Of a stretch of 38,631 bases of DNA, positions 1 through 7,486 are shown piece by piece. Source of the stretch: Mycobacterium asiaticum (GTDB taxonomy: Bacteria; Actinomycetota; Actinomycetes; Mycobacteriales; Mycobacteriaceae). The position numbers and the translations under genes were made by a program. Position 1 is the stretch's first letter, and each line of letters opens with the position of its first letter. Where the stretch lies: assembly GCF_001673365.1 (NCBI RefSeq), contig NZ_LZLS01000207.1:1-38631 (forward strand). The letters are read 5' to 3'. The notes beneath the pieces were generated by a model. The model was not told where the DNA came from and ran no database searches. It saw nothing but the letters and a program-made list of their open reading frames with translations.

Positions 1-375
1 CGGTCGGCAGGGGTCAACTCGACGTCGTCGGTGAACGGAGTGAGCAATCAACACGATGATCTGTCTGGTCGCGTTCCGGGTGACCACCGCCCGCGAGCTC
101 ACCTACCGGCAGGTGCTGCCCGGTGCCGTCACGGCGGCCGTCATCTGGCAGATCCTGCAATGGTTCGGGGCGGGTTACATCGGACATGTGGTGAAGACGT
201 CCAGCGCCACCAACAGCGTCTTCGCGTTGGTTCTTGGCATGTTGGCCTTTCTGTTTCTTGTTTCCTCGACACTGGTTTTGTGCGCCGAAATCAACGTCGT
301 GCTGGTAGAGGGGTTGCATCCGCGCGCATTGCTCACTCCGTTCACCGACGACGTCGAGTTGACCCCTGCCGACCG
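1..375. repeat. 48-bp perfect inverted repeat at the window edge
   Basis: Bases 1-48 are the exact reverse complement of bases 328-375, with 279 bases between the arms. The right arm lies inside the YihY/BrkB reading frame and fits it. The left arm breaks that frame with a stop at 41-43. This is what a foldback or chimeric read end at a contig boundary looks like, so the left arm is probably not genuine chromosome. A real inverted duplication cannot be excluded from sequence alone. Confidence 0.85.
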
Positions 376-478
376 CAAGACCTACACCAAAAAGGCCAAA
401 GCTGAACGGGTCAAACGTTTTCAGCGCGTCAGCGTCAAGTTCGGCGATCACTCCGAGAAGTCCGATCACACTTCCTGA
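50..478 (+). CDS. YihY/virulence factor BrkB family membrane protein, 5'-truncated
   Basis: This is the C-terminal part of a YihY/BrkB-type inner-membrane protein. About 140 residues are visible. Two hydrophobic stretches (roughly bases 120-180 and 215-290) are joined by a short polar loop, then a charged Lys/Arg-rich cytoplasmic tail ends at the stop at 478. The motif ALVLGMLAFLFLVSSTLVL followed by CAEINVV is typical of the family's last helix. The family usually has about 300 residues or more, so the N-terminal half is missing. The upstream sequence is replaced by the inverted copy at 1-48, so the ATG at 56 is an internal methionine and not the true start. The family's biochemical role is not settled. 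Confidence 0.75.
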   Translation, partial: NTMICLVAFRVTTARELTYRQVLPGAVTAAVIWQILQWFGAGYIGHVVKTSSATNSVFALVLGMLAFLFLVSSTLVLCAEINVVLVEGLHPRALLTPFTDDVELTPADRKTYTKKAKAERVKRFQRVSVKFGDHSEKSDHTS

Positions 479-510
479 CCCTTTCAGCGCCGCAGATTAG
501 GGTGGACGCC

Positions 511-1443
511 ATGGAATTCCGCGCATTTATCGAGCCGCAACAGGGCGCCACTTATGCCCAGCAGCTCGCCGTCGCCCAGACCGCCGAGCAGCTCGACTTC
601 GCTGCCTTCTTCCGATCCGACCATTACTCGGCGATGAGCGGCGACGGCCTGCCTGGACCGACCGATTCCTGGGTGACACTCGGGGCGATCGCGCGGGAGA
701 CCTCACGCATCCGGTTGGGCACCCTGGTGAGTTCCGCGACGTTCCGCTATCCGGGTCCGCTGGCGATCACTGTTGCCCAGGTGGACGAAATGAGCGGCGG
801 GCGAGTCGAATTCGGGTTGGGCAGCGGCTGGTTCGCCGACGAGCATCGGGCCTACGGCATTCCGTTTCCGTCGGTGGGGGAACGCTTCGACCGGCTCAGC
901 GAACAGCTCGCCGTCATCACCGGGCTATGGACCACACCCCCGGGCGAGACGTTCGACTACGTCGGCAAGCACTACACGATCGCTGACTCGCCTGCCCTGC
1001 CCAAACCGGTCCAGGATCCACACCCGCCCATCGTGATCGGCGGCACCGGCGCCAAACGGACACCGGAACTGGCAGCCAAGTACGCCGCCGAATTCAACCT
1101 TCCCTTCACCACAATCGACGTCGCCAGAACCCAGCGGCAGCGGGTCGCCGACGCGGTCGCAGCCGCCGGCCGATCGGCCGACTCGATCGTCTACTCGTGC
1201 GCCTTCGTGCTGTGTGCCGGCCGCGACGATGCCGAGGTGGCCCGCCGCGCGGAGGCGATCGGTCGCGACGTCGACGAAATGCGTTCCAACAGCCCGCTAG
1301 TCGGCACGCCCGCCGAGATCGTGGACCAGCTGAGGGCCTGGACGGAACTCGGCATTCAGCGCGTCTACGCCCAGATTCTCGACCTGTCGGACGTGGCGCA
1401 CCTCGAGCTATTCGCAGCTGATGTGATGCGACAGCTGCGCTGA
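511..1443 (+). CDS. LLM-class (probably F420-dependent) oxidoreductase
   Basis: A luciferase-like monooxygenase-fold protein of 310 residues. It starts MEFRAFIEPQQG and carries the family hallmarks: an early SDHY motif (F420/flavin environment), RIRLGTLV, the GGRVEFGLGSGW glycine-rich segment, a central PPIVIGGTG strand-loop that binds cofactor phosphate, and a C-terminal GTPAEIVDQLRAW helix. In mycobacteria most proteins of this class use coenzyme F420; the substrate cannot be read from sequence. The ATG at 511 is preferred over the in-frame GTG at 502 because a -10 hexamer TAGGGT (498-503) lies 7 nt before it, consistent with a leaderless mRNA, and would overlap the GTG. It converges with the PLD gene, 7 bp away. 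Confidence 0.85.
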   Translation: MEFRAFIEPQQGATYAQQLAVAQTAEQLDFAAFFRSDHYSAMSGDGLPGPTDSWVTLGAIARETSRIRLGTLVSSATFRYPGPLAITVAQVDEMSGGRVEFGLGSGWFADEHRAYGIPFPSVGERFDRLSEQLAVITGLWTTPPGETFDYVGKHYTIADSPALPKPVQDPHPPIVIGGTGAKRTPELAAKYAAEFNLPFTTIDVARTQRQRVADAVAAAGRSADSIVYSCAFVLCAGRDDAEVARRAEAIGRDVDEMRSNSPLVGTPAEIVDQLRAWTELGIQRVYAQILDLSDVAHLELFAADVMRQLR

Positions 1444-1450
1444 AGCTGGG

Positions 1451-2896
1451 TTACTCCCTAAAGCCGGCTAGCAGTCGTTGCAGGCTGCGGGTCAGGGACC
1501 GCGGGACATGGTCGGGGTCCATCAGATCGTTCTCGGCCAGCGGGCTGGCCTCCCCGGACACCGCCTGTTCGGTCAGCGGGCGCAATGTTTTCCCGTCGCC
1601 GCGCAGTGCCTCAATGGTCTTCAAGACGGAGTTGGATTGTCCCATCGCCTGCTCAAACTCCTCGACGGAGGCACCAACGTGTTCGGCAATCAACTGATTG
1701 CGCAATGACGTGATCTGGCAACGGATGTCGTCGCGCGAGTGCGCCTCGATCGCCATGTCACACTCGCTGTCGAAGCCCAACGAGCGGTTGTTGATGTTGG
1801 ATGACCCGATCCGCAGGAACCCGTCGTCGATGACCATGACCTTGGAGTGGACGTAAATCGGCGTGCCGCCGTCAGTCACCGGCCAATAGACGCCGAGCCG
1901 TCCGTAATCGTCTGCTTCCCAGAGCAATTGGACGAGCAGGTGCCGTGCGCCGTCCATGGTTCCGCGCTCGAGCGCGTTGTTGCCGCGCCGCGGCACCACG
2001 ATGACGACTTCCGGGCCATCGTCTTCACGCAACCGAGCGGCCAATGCCTCGACGATGCGCCGGGCAGCTAGATACTGATTCTCCAGATAGATGGTGTGGC
2101 GCGCGGAGGCGATAGCCGCAAGGTTGAGCTCCTCCACTTCGCGCACCTCGGCGCGATCGCCGAGTTCGGCTATGGTGCGCGCGATTCCGACATCGACGTT
2201 GCGCAACGTCGGCGCCAACCTGCTTGGCCAGGCCGCGTGCTTAGCTTCGACCTCTCCTAACGATCTGCCCGTCGCGCCTTCCCACCGGACTCGTGCCTGC
2301 TCGGCCAGTGCGCGCGCGGCCTCGCCGTCGACCGCTAATCCCACGTCGTGGCGGGGGCCATAACTGCGCCCGAGGGCGCGACGGCCGCGGCTGCGATGCT
2401 GGTGCTCAGGAGTGTCCCAGCGACCGATGGTGAGGTCCATGCCTCCGCTGAACGCCACCGCATCGTCGACGACGACGATCTTCTGGTGATGGACGGCGCC
2501 GATCGGATGGTCACCGTCGACCGCGAAATGCATTCGCTTACTGGTGATCTGGTTAACTACCGATACGGGCGTGAGCCCGTACCAGATGTCATCGAAAACA
2601 GGCAGCAGACGTAAATTGGATTTCAGCAAGTAGATTTCGAGCCCGGGCCGCTTCCACAACATCCAAGCCAGAAGTGCGCCAAGTTGATTGGGGCCGCGCA
2701 AAGTCTTGGCGCCACGCTCGAAGGCCATCCGCAGGTCTAGGTCCCAACCGATCAACATGATCCGATGCTGGGCGCGCAGCATCGCGGCCTTGACCTGTTT
2801 GAAGTAGTCGGCCGCATCGACAAGCCATGCAAACTGATCGGCATGCTCCACCCGCCAGCACGTCTGACCGGGCTCGAACAGTGAATCCTCGCGCAC
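1451..2896 (-). CDS. Phospholipase D-like / cardiolipin synthase-like protein
   Basis: This 481-residue protein has two HKD catalytic motifs. The first is H137-Q-K139-x4-D144, followed by FSGGMDL. The second is H350-S-K352-x4-D357, followed by IGSSNINNRS. Two HKD motifs in one chain form the PLD active site, which acts on phospholipid head groups by phosphodiester cleavage or transphosphatidylation. No signal peptide or transmembrane segment is evident, so it is probably cytosolic or peripheral. The GTG start at 2896 has AGGGAG five bases upstream. It lies 53 bases downstream of the RNA helicase gene on the same strand and may be co-transcribed. The substrate (cardiolipin synthesis or phospholipid hydrolysis) is not determinable here. 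Confidence 0.85.
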   Translation of the reverse strand: MREDSLFEPGQTCWRVEHADQFAWLVDAADYFKQVKAAMLRAQHRIMLIGWDLDLRMAFERGAKTLRGPNQLGALLAWMLWKRPGLEIYLLKSNLRLLPVFDDIWYGLTPVSVVNQITSKRMHFAVDGDHPIGAVHHQKIVVVDDAVAFSGGMDLTIGRWDTPEHQHRSRGRRALGRSYGPRHDVGLAVDGEAARALAEQARVRWEGATGRSLGEVEAKHAAWPSRLAPTLRNVDVGIARTIAELGDRAEVREVEELNLAAIASARHTIYLENQYLAARRIVEALAARLREDDGPEVVIVVPRRGNNALERGTMDGARHLLVQLLWEADDYGRLGVYWPVTDGGTPIYVHSKVMVIDDGFLRIGSSNINNRSLGFDSECDMAIEAHSRDDIRCQITSLRNQLIAEHVGASVEEFEQAMGQSNSVLKTIEALRGDGKTLRPLTEQAVSGEASPLAENDLMDPDHVPRSLTRSLQRLLAGFRE

Positions 2897-2949
2897 GCCA
2901 ACTCCCTGAAACGAAGGCTCAGCGCGGACGTTGCGCTGTATCTAGATGT

Positions 2950-4350
2950 TCATTCCCGTTTCGTGCCGCCTCGAAAACCTGGCCACACCCGTTGACCTTG
3001 CTGCGCGCGACTGGATCGGCGCCGAGTTCGGTTCCCGGGAGCGCCGACATGGCCGCGATTGGCTTCGGCCGACTTTGCGCCGCCGGCGCCTCGACGGCGT
3101 CGTTGCCCGGCATTTGATCGGCGAGACGACGCAGGCTGCTGGGCGGGTTTGGCGGGACTGGCTTTGGGCGCCGGAGCCCGGTACGGGGCGACCTCACCAA
3201 CCAGCGCCTGGACGGCGGGCGAATCGGCGGCCACCTGCTGCGGGGTGACATTGATACCGGCTTTGCGCAGCAGCGCGTTGGTTTCCCGGCGCTGCTCCGG
3301 CAACACCACGGTGACGACGTCACCGGTGTTCCCGGCGCGGGCCGTGCGGCCGGAACGGTGCAGATAGGCCTTGTGCTCTGCGGGCGGATCGATGTGGACC
3401 ACCAATTCGACCTCGTCGACGTGCACACCGCGAGCAGCGATGTCGGTGGCCACCAGCACGCGGGTCTCGCCAGATGTGAACGCGGCCAGATTGCGGTCAC
3501 GGGCGGGCTGAGAAAGGTTGCCGTGCAAGTCAACTGATGGAATGCCCGACTCGGTCAACTGCTTGGCGAGCTTGCGCGCGTGATGTTTGGTGCGCATGAA
3601 CAGGATTCGCCGACCGGTGCCTGAGGCGAGCCGATGCACCAGCTCCTTCTTCGCCTCGACACCGGCGACATGGAAGACGTGATGAGTCATTGCCGGCACC
3701 GTCGAATTGGGTTCGTCCACGGAGTGCAGAACCGGGTTTTGCAGGAAGCGGTTGACGAGTTTGTCGACACCGTTGTCCAGAGTCGCGGAAAACAGCAGCC
3801 GCTGGCCGCCCTGCGGTGTCGCGGCCAGGATGCGGGTGACACCAGGCAGGAAGCCAAGATCGGCCATGTGGTCGGCTTCGTCGATCACGGTGATTTCGAC
3901 GGCGTCCAGACTGATCAAGCGTTGCCTCATCAGGTCCTCAAGGCGGCCTGGGCAAGCCACCACAATGTCGATGCCCGAACGCAGGGCGGTTACCTGCTGG
4001 TTCTGGGAGACCCCACCGAAAATGGTCGTCACCCGTAGGCCGTAGGCGGCTGCCAACGGTTCCAGCGTCGCGGTGATCTGGGTCGCCAGTTCGCGGGTAG
4101 GCGCGAGCACCAAACCCGCCGGCCGCGACTTTTTCTGCGCGTTGTCACGCAGCCTGCCGACCAATGGGATCGAGAAGGCGAGCGTCTTGCCGCTGCCGGT
4201 CTTGCCGCGGCCTAAGACGTCGCGGCCGGCGAGAGTGTCCGGCAGGGTTTCGACCTGAATCGGGAACGGCTGCGTGATACCGCGCGCAGTGAGCGCATTC
4301 ATCAGTGGTTTAGGCACGCCGAGATCGGCAAAGCTTTTGTCTGAGGTCAT
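2950..4350 (-). CDS. rhlE: DEAD-box ATP-dependent RNA helicase, RhlE-like
   Basis: An RNA helicase of 466 residues that unwinds or remodels RNA using ATP. Motifs in order: Q-motif region (FADLGVPKPLMNAL...Q27), Walker A GRGKTGSGKT (47-56), PTRELA, DEAD at 157-160, SAT at 188-190, then the second RecA domain with ARGVHVDEVELVVH and HRSGRTARAG. The last roughly 90 residues form a Pro/Ala/Arg-rich disordered basic tail, typical of RhlE-type RNA-binding extensions. It corresponds to mycobacterial Rv3211-type RhlE by recall. The 267 bases upstream, to the vapC stop at 4618, hold no supported gene and may contain a long leader, as is common for such helicases. Confidence 0.88.
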   Translation of the reverse strand: MTSDKSFADLGVPKPLMNALTARGITQPFPIQVETLPDTLAGRDVLGRGKTGSGKTLAFSIPLVGRLRDNAQKKSRPAGLVLAPTRELATQITATLEPLAAAYGLRVTTIFGGVSQNQQVTALRSGIDIVVACPGRLEDLMRQRLISLDAVEITVIDEADHMADLGFLPGVTRILAATPQGGQRLLFSATLDNGVDKLVNRFLQNPVLHSVDEPNSTVPAMTHHVFHVAGVEAKKELVHRLASGTGRRILFMRTKHHARKLAKQLTESGIPSVDLHGNLSQPARDRNLAAFTSGETRVLVATDIAARGVHVDEVELVVHIDPPAEHKAYLHRSGRTARAGNTGDVVTVVLPEQRRETNALLRKAGINVTPQQVAADSPAVQALVGEVAPYRAPAPKASPAKPAQQPASSRRSNAGQRRRRGAGGAKSAEANRGHVGAPGNRTRRRSSRAQQGQRVWPGFRGGTKRE

Positions 4351-4617
4351 GTTTCGGTGTCTTTCATGCTGTGGTTATGCAGCGCGTCATCGCGATTGTT
4401 CGCGCGTTTGGCGGCACAAGTGGCGAGATTGCCAGTGGGCAAAATCGATCGCCGCGAGATGAGGTGTGCTGGGATGCACTGATCTTCCACGACGTGCTGG
4501 CATCGGTAGTCAAGACGCCAGGGTTAGCAACAGCTTAGACCACCGGCGTGCGCTACCTCTAACCGAAGCTCGTCTCCGACCAAGCAGAGAGCTCCGTCGG
4601 CCCGAAGAACCGGACCT

Positions 4618-5034
4618 TCATACGCTCGCAAACGGGTTCGTCAAACGCACCCCGTCGATGACCTGACCGTGGTTCAGATCCTCCGTCCACAAAGTGTCAC
4701 AACGCAATTCAGCGGCACTGCGGACGATCATCGCATCCCAAAAGGAAAGCTGATGACGACTCGACAGAGCCGCCGCGGCTATGACGTCGTCGGGCAGCGG
4801 CGAATGTACGCGCCACCGCACCAGACTCTTCAGTCTGTCGACCGCGTCCTCTGGGGCGATTGTCTTCGCCGCCTTTCGCGTCACGTTGACGTAGAACTCC
4901 TGCAAGACCTGGACGCTGATTGCTCCCCGATGTTCTCGCCAAAGGCGATCGATCAGCGCGCTTGCCCTGTCGTGCTTCTCACCGGCGCCGACGTCGTAGG
5001 CATAGAGCAAGATGTTTGTGTCGACGAATTCCAT
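4618..5034 (-). CDS. VapC-type PIN-domain ribonuclease toxin
   Basis: This 138-residue PIN-domain protein is the toxin of a type II toxin-antitoxin pair; VapC enzymes are Mg2+-dependent RNases. The four acidic positions expected of the active site are present: D5 (FVDTN), E46 (LQEF), D100 (FWDAMIV) and D119 (TEDL). The ATG at 5034 is preferred over an upstream in-frame start at 5127 because it gives the canonical MEFVDTN N-terminus and lies two bases after the antitoxin stop. The toxin therefore appears intact and translationally coupled to vapB. Its RNA target cannot be deduced. Confidence 0.88.
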   Translation of the reverse strand: MEFVDTNILLYAYDVGAGEKHDRASALIDRLWREHRGAISVQVLQEFYVNVTRKAAKTIAPEDAVDRLKSLVRWRVHSPLPDDVIAAAALSSRHQLSFWDAMIVRSAAELRCDTLWTEDLNHGQVIDGVRLTNPFASV

Positions 5035-5036
5035 TG

Positions 5037-5276
5037 TCAGCGTTCGTGAAGCTGGTCGCGCGACCACGTGATCGGCCCCAGTTGCAGGCCTAGACCTTCG
5101 CTCATCAGCTGACGCTCGAGCTGCCACACCTCGTCGTAGTCGCGCACGTCGCCTACGAGTTGCTCGAGTAACCGCGCGACCAGACTCGACACGGACATAT
5201 CACGCTGTGCCGCCAGGACCTTCGCGCGGCGCACCAACTCCTCCGGCATGGAGAGCGTGATATTCTTCGTGCCCAC
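5037..5276 (-). CDS. VapB-type ribbon-helix-helix antitoxin
   Basis: A 79-residue antitoxin. The N-terminal strand KNITLSMPEELVRRAK followed by two helices is a ribbon-helix-helix DNA-binding domain. The C-terminal segment (roughly residues 45-79) should wrap the VapC active site. The GTG start abuts a 25-bp operator palindrome (5277-5301) whose embedded -10 hexamer predicts a leaderless mRNA starting at this GTG. The pair is therefore probably autorepressed by the VapBC complex, as is usual for the family. It precedes vapC in one operon. Confidence 0.85.
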   Translation of the reverse strand: MGTKNITLSMPEELVRRAKVLAAQRDMSVSSLVARLLEQLVGDVRDYDEVWQLERQLMSEGLGLQLGPITWSRDQLHER

Positions 5277-5301
5277 GTGATTCAGTGTAGCACTGAATCA
5301 C
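5277..5301 (-). promoter_or_regulatory. vapBC operator palindrome with embedded -10
   Basis: Two perfect 11-base arms, GTGATTCAGTG and CACTGAATCAC, are separated by three bases. Read on the minus strand, the centre contains TACACT (5289-5284), a TANNNT -10 hexamer, seven bases before the GTG start of vapB at 5276. Operator, promoter and start codon are thus stacked with no room for an untranslated leader. Binding by VapB/VapBC is inferred from position and symmetry. Confidence 0.8.
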
Positions 5302-5513
5302 AGGCACCCCGGCTGCTACTTCCCTGGTATTCAGCAGTCATGCATGGACAGACTGAACCTGTACACACTTGACCTGCGGCGATCGGCGGCGCTGTCGGCA
5401 GCATCGCATTAGGCTATTGCGGCGCAATTCGTCGACTCCGACCAGCGGTGGCGCTGCCGCGACGAGCGCGCAGTTGGTGGGGGTGATGTTGACAATCTGA
5501 TCGTTGAGGGGGT

Positions 5514-5762
5514 GTGGTGGCGCCGCTAGATGTCGATCCCCGGCAGTTGTCGGGTGCTGGCGACAAGCTTTCCGGTGGCGGGGCGGCACTGGCGGCGCTG
5601 TCGGGCGGCATATCGGGAATGAACGCCGGTCATGATGGCGCCGGGATCAAGTTCGCAACTGAATACCTCAAAACCGGGAAAGAGTTGCTCAAGGCGGGCG
5701 CTGCGGCGATCAGTGCCTGTCAGCGGATGGCGTACGGCATCAAGATGTCGGCGTACCACTAG
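5514..5762 (+). CDS. EspC/DUF2580-like type VII secretion target, short
   Basis: A small helical protein of 82 residues beginning MVAPLDVDPRQLSGAG. The pattern of a hydrophobic start, xVDPxxL, a helix, a Gly/Ala turn and a second helix ending near GIKMSAY resembles the DUF2580 / EspC-like ESX secretion targets. The start is GTG 5514 or GTG 5517; a GAGGGGG run lies just upstream. The ORF ends in TAG directly after SAYH. Family members usually continue several residues past this point, so it may be clipped at the C-terminus. It lies at the left edge of the accessory island. Function is inferred from fold-like pattern only. Confidence 0.6.
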   Translation: MVAPLDVDPRQLSGAGDKLSGGGAALAALSGGISGMNAGHDGAGIKFATEYLKTGKELLKAGAAAISACQRMAYGIKMSAYH

Positions 5763-5851
5763 GCGCTGGCCACGGCCACTTCCACCACACGAGCCTGCTC
5801 GCGGGTAAGCCGGTCGCTGGAGCTGGTGAACTTGAAGTGCGAGACGGGTCC
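5759..5851 (-). pseudogene. 3' remnant of an unidentified minus-strand gene
   Basis: Reading the minus strand from 5851 to the TAG at 5761-5759 gives about 30 residues that include SDRLTREQARVVEVAVASA. Nearly every codon has G or C in third position, as in real genes of this genome. An in-frame stop at 5854-5852 and low-complexity, AT-richer sequence beyond cut it off. Its stop shares the tetranucleotide CTAG with the stop of the EspC-like gene on the other strand. I do not recognise the parent gene. It is best read as the tail of a gene broken during assembly of the island. Confidence 0.4.
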
Positions 5852-5959
5852 CTACCTTAGTTAATCGGAAGAGTGGCCACTACCAACCTGATGCAGATCA
5901 GTTGTCCCAGGTGCGCAATATGTTGCAGGAACAAGGAGTAGTCATCAGCAAGATCTTTT

Positions 5960-6574
5960 TTGGGGCCGGGTTTTAAGGACGATGTCAACGGAACAGTCAA
6001 CAGAGTGGTGGGGGGGTACATCCATCACCTGACCTATGGTGCCGACCTGCGCGCCCGATTGGATGATTCGCTCCTGAATCGTCTTACAGACGAATTGATC
6101 CGCCAGCGGTTCTTCACCCTCCCGGTGGCGGACTTTTATTGGGCGGCAGTGGATGCGCTTAACTCGGGTGAACACCTTGCGTCTGGCGACGATCAGGATG
6201 ACGGGACGGTGCGTGACCTGCTTGCACGGTTGATAAAGGCGTTGGATGACCGCAGGCCTTGGCCGGAGCCAGCGTTCAAGGCACTTCCAGTCGATGAAAC
6301 GTTGAATTTCATGAACACACCACTCATCGCATGTATGTCGATACTTCCGAGAGACGTCGAGGCCCGTCTCAGTCGGAGTTTTTCAAAGCGGGAGCCTGGC
6401 GGCCGCGACGGTGAATTCATCGCGCTGCGGCTGCGGACCGGCCAACAGGTCGTGCTGCGCGCTGCGACCTTCCGTGTGGCAGACGTCGAGGTGTACAGTG
6501 CCGACGATCCGGAGGCAACCCGCGCGGCTTTAGAGGAGTTCACTGGCCTTGAGGTGCAACCGGCCGAACCCTGA
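5960..6574 (+). CDS. Hypothetical protein, probably with a broken 5' end
   Basis: The open frame gives 204 residues of soluble, acidic alpha/beta-type protein with no transmembrane segment. It includes LDDSLLNRLTDELIRQRFF, RDLLARLIKALDDRRPWPEP and a C-terminal strand-rich part. I do not recognise the family. The only upstream start is a TTG at 5960 without a ribosome binding site. Another frame running into this point reads QLSQVRNMLQEQGVVISK before FFGAGF and a stop at 5974-5976; a one-base slip in the T run at 5971-5974 would fuse it to KDDVNG of this frame. The gene may therefore have a frameshifted or lost N-terminus. By position it could be an immunity protein or another island component. 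Confidence 0.5.
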   Translation: MGPGFKDDVNGTVNRVVGGYIHHLTYGADLRARLDDSLLNRLTDELIRQRFFTLPVADFYWAAVDALNSGEHLASGDDQDDGTVRDLLARLIKALDDRRPWPEPAFKALPVDETLNFMNTPLIACMSILPRDVEARLSRSFSKREPGGRDGEFIALRLRTGQQVVLRAATFRVADVEVYSADDPEATRAALEEFTGLEVQPAEP

Positions 6575-6607
6575 GGAGGAACGCGCTCACGAACAAGGGG
6601 ATCACAG

Positions 6608-6865
6608 ATGAACGACCTATTTTTTACCGAGGCAGAGCGACGCGCGAATGCTGCTCTTCAGAAAATGCAAGTTGAAGACGACCTAGACAACCTTATATTT
6701 GTCGAGGACGGGATCCTCGAAACTGAAGAGGCTTGGTATTTTCCATACGACTCGGAGGCATATCTACTGCGAGGAGATCTATCCGCCGCACTTGCAGGGA
6801 ATCTTCCGATAAAGGTTTTGCGGGATGGCACAGCGGTTGCCTGTGAAGCACCGCCGCTAGATTAA
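6608..6865 (+). CDS. Small Imm35-like immunity protein candidate
   Basis: An 85-residue, strongly acidic, cytosolic protein. The core segment WYFPYDSEAYLLRGDLSAAL followed by AGN-LPIKVLRDG matches, from memory, the pattern of the Imm35 family of predicted immunity proteins (W-F-Y-S...Y-L-x-G-D...GNxPxxVxRxxG). The ATG at 6608 has AAGGGGA about 8 bases upstream, and the gene follows the previous ORF by 33 bases. The surrounding DNA is visibly more AT-rich than the flanking chromosome, suggesting acquisition by transfer. No adjacent cognate toxin is visible, so it may be an orphan immunity gene. Confidence 0.55.
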   Translation: MNDLFFTEAERRANAALQKMQVEDDLDNLIFVEDGILETEEAWYFPYDSEAYLLRGDLSAALAGNLPIKVLRDGTAVACEAPPLD

Positions 6866-7017
6866 GGAACGTCACCGGAAAACCGGCAAGCCGGTTCAAG
6901 CAATCGTCGCCGCACTATCGACTGCAATGAAATAATGCAAGTCCTTGATTCACTTACAGATTGCATCTCAAGTTATTGGTTTCCTTGGGCAAGACATGTC
7001 AAAGTAAGGGTAAACCG

Positions 7018-7119
7018 GTGGATCTTGATAAGCTGGCAGACAGAGTCAATGATCGGAAGAGTCTGGCAAAATTTATCGGTAACTTGGTTGAAGAATACAG
7101 TAAACTTTGTCGGCTATGA
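7018..7119 (+). pseudogene. Short gene fragment between immunity and toxin genes
   Basis: A GTG at 7018 opens a 33-codon frame ending TGA at 7119. It contains LADRVNDRKSLAKFIGNLVE, which has the look of the N-terminus of small hypothetical or immunity-type proteins that begin with 'RV-DR-S-xxF'. The frame stops abruptly just before the ribosome binding site of the next gene, and the DNA here is AT-rich. It is most simply a decayed start of a lost gene. It could also be a genuine micro-ORF. Confidence 0.3.
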
Positions 7120-7144
7120 GGGGCGTGTTCGCGAGGGGCGGGAT

Positions 7145-7474
7145 GTGACGGATCAGGTGCTGCAGGCTGACCTGGATGCGCTGGGACGGTTGAGGCCGCA
7201 GATTTCGGCCCTGGTCTGGCAAGTAACGCAAGGTCTGCCGCACGAGATCCCCGCCGGAGGGACGGTAGATGCCGACGCGGTGCCGTCGTTGGTCGCCGCC
7301 CAACAGATGTCGACCCGGACGTTGCCGGTGGTGAAGACCGTTGTGGCCGGTCGGTTCACGAAGGTCGCCGAGATGATTGATCTCGCTCGCCGGAGCTTCC
7401 TCGCCAGCGAGGAGGAACTGCTGACTGTGGTGAACAAAGTCCCCACCCTGCTTCGACCGCCGACGAGCGGATAG
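7145..7474 (+). CDS. Small helical partner of the ESX toxin
   Basis: This 109-residue, mostly helical protein is encoded 12 bases upstream of the toxin. The frame is open from 6935, but the GTG at 7145 is chosen because GAGGGGC lies directly before it and the codon use becomes typical of the genome only from there. Two helical regions (about residues 1-28 and 65-100) flank a loop, the size and pattern of Esx/EspC-like proteins that pair with the N-terminal helical domain of type VII secreted toxins. No signal peptide or TM segment is present. The proposed role, chaperone or co-secreted partner, is inferred from context. Confidence 0.6.
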   Translation: MTDQVLQADLDALGRLRPQISALVWQVTQGLPHEIPAGGTVDADAVPSLVAAQQMSTRTLPVVKTVVAGRFTKVAEMIDLARRSFLASEEELLTVVNKVPTLLRPPTSG

Positions 7475-7486
7475 CGACTTGAGTTT

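Noticed and set aside
1..375. Terminal inverted repeats of an insertion sequence
   Set aside because: One arm is ordinary coding sequence of the YihY/BrkB gene and no transposase lies between the arms.
14..469. Minus-strand ORF of 151 codons
   Set aside because: It is antisense to the YihY/BrkB frame and includes the inverted-repeat artefact.
5340..5513. Promoter with TTGACA at 5489-5494 for the EspC-like gene
   Set aside because: A -10 at normal spacing would fall on the start codon at 5514; no convincing hexamer is present.
6935..7144. N-terminal extension of the toxin-partner gene
   Set aside because: The extension is Trp/Arg-rich and AT-rich and lacks a ribosome binding site; GTG 7145 has GAGGGGC directly upstream.
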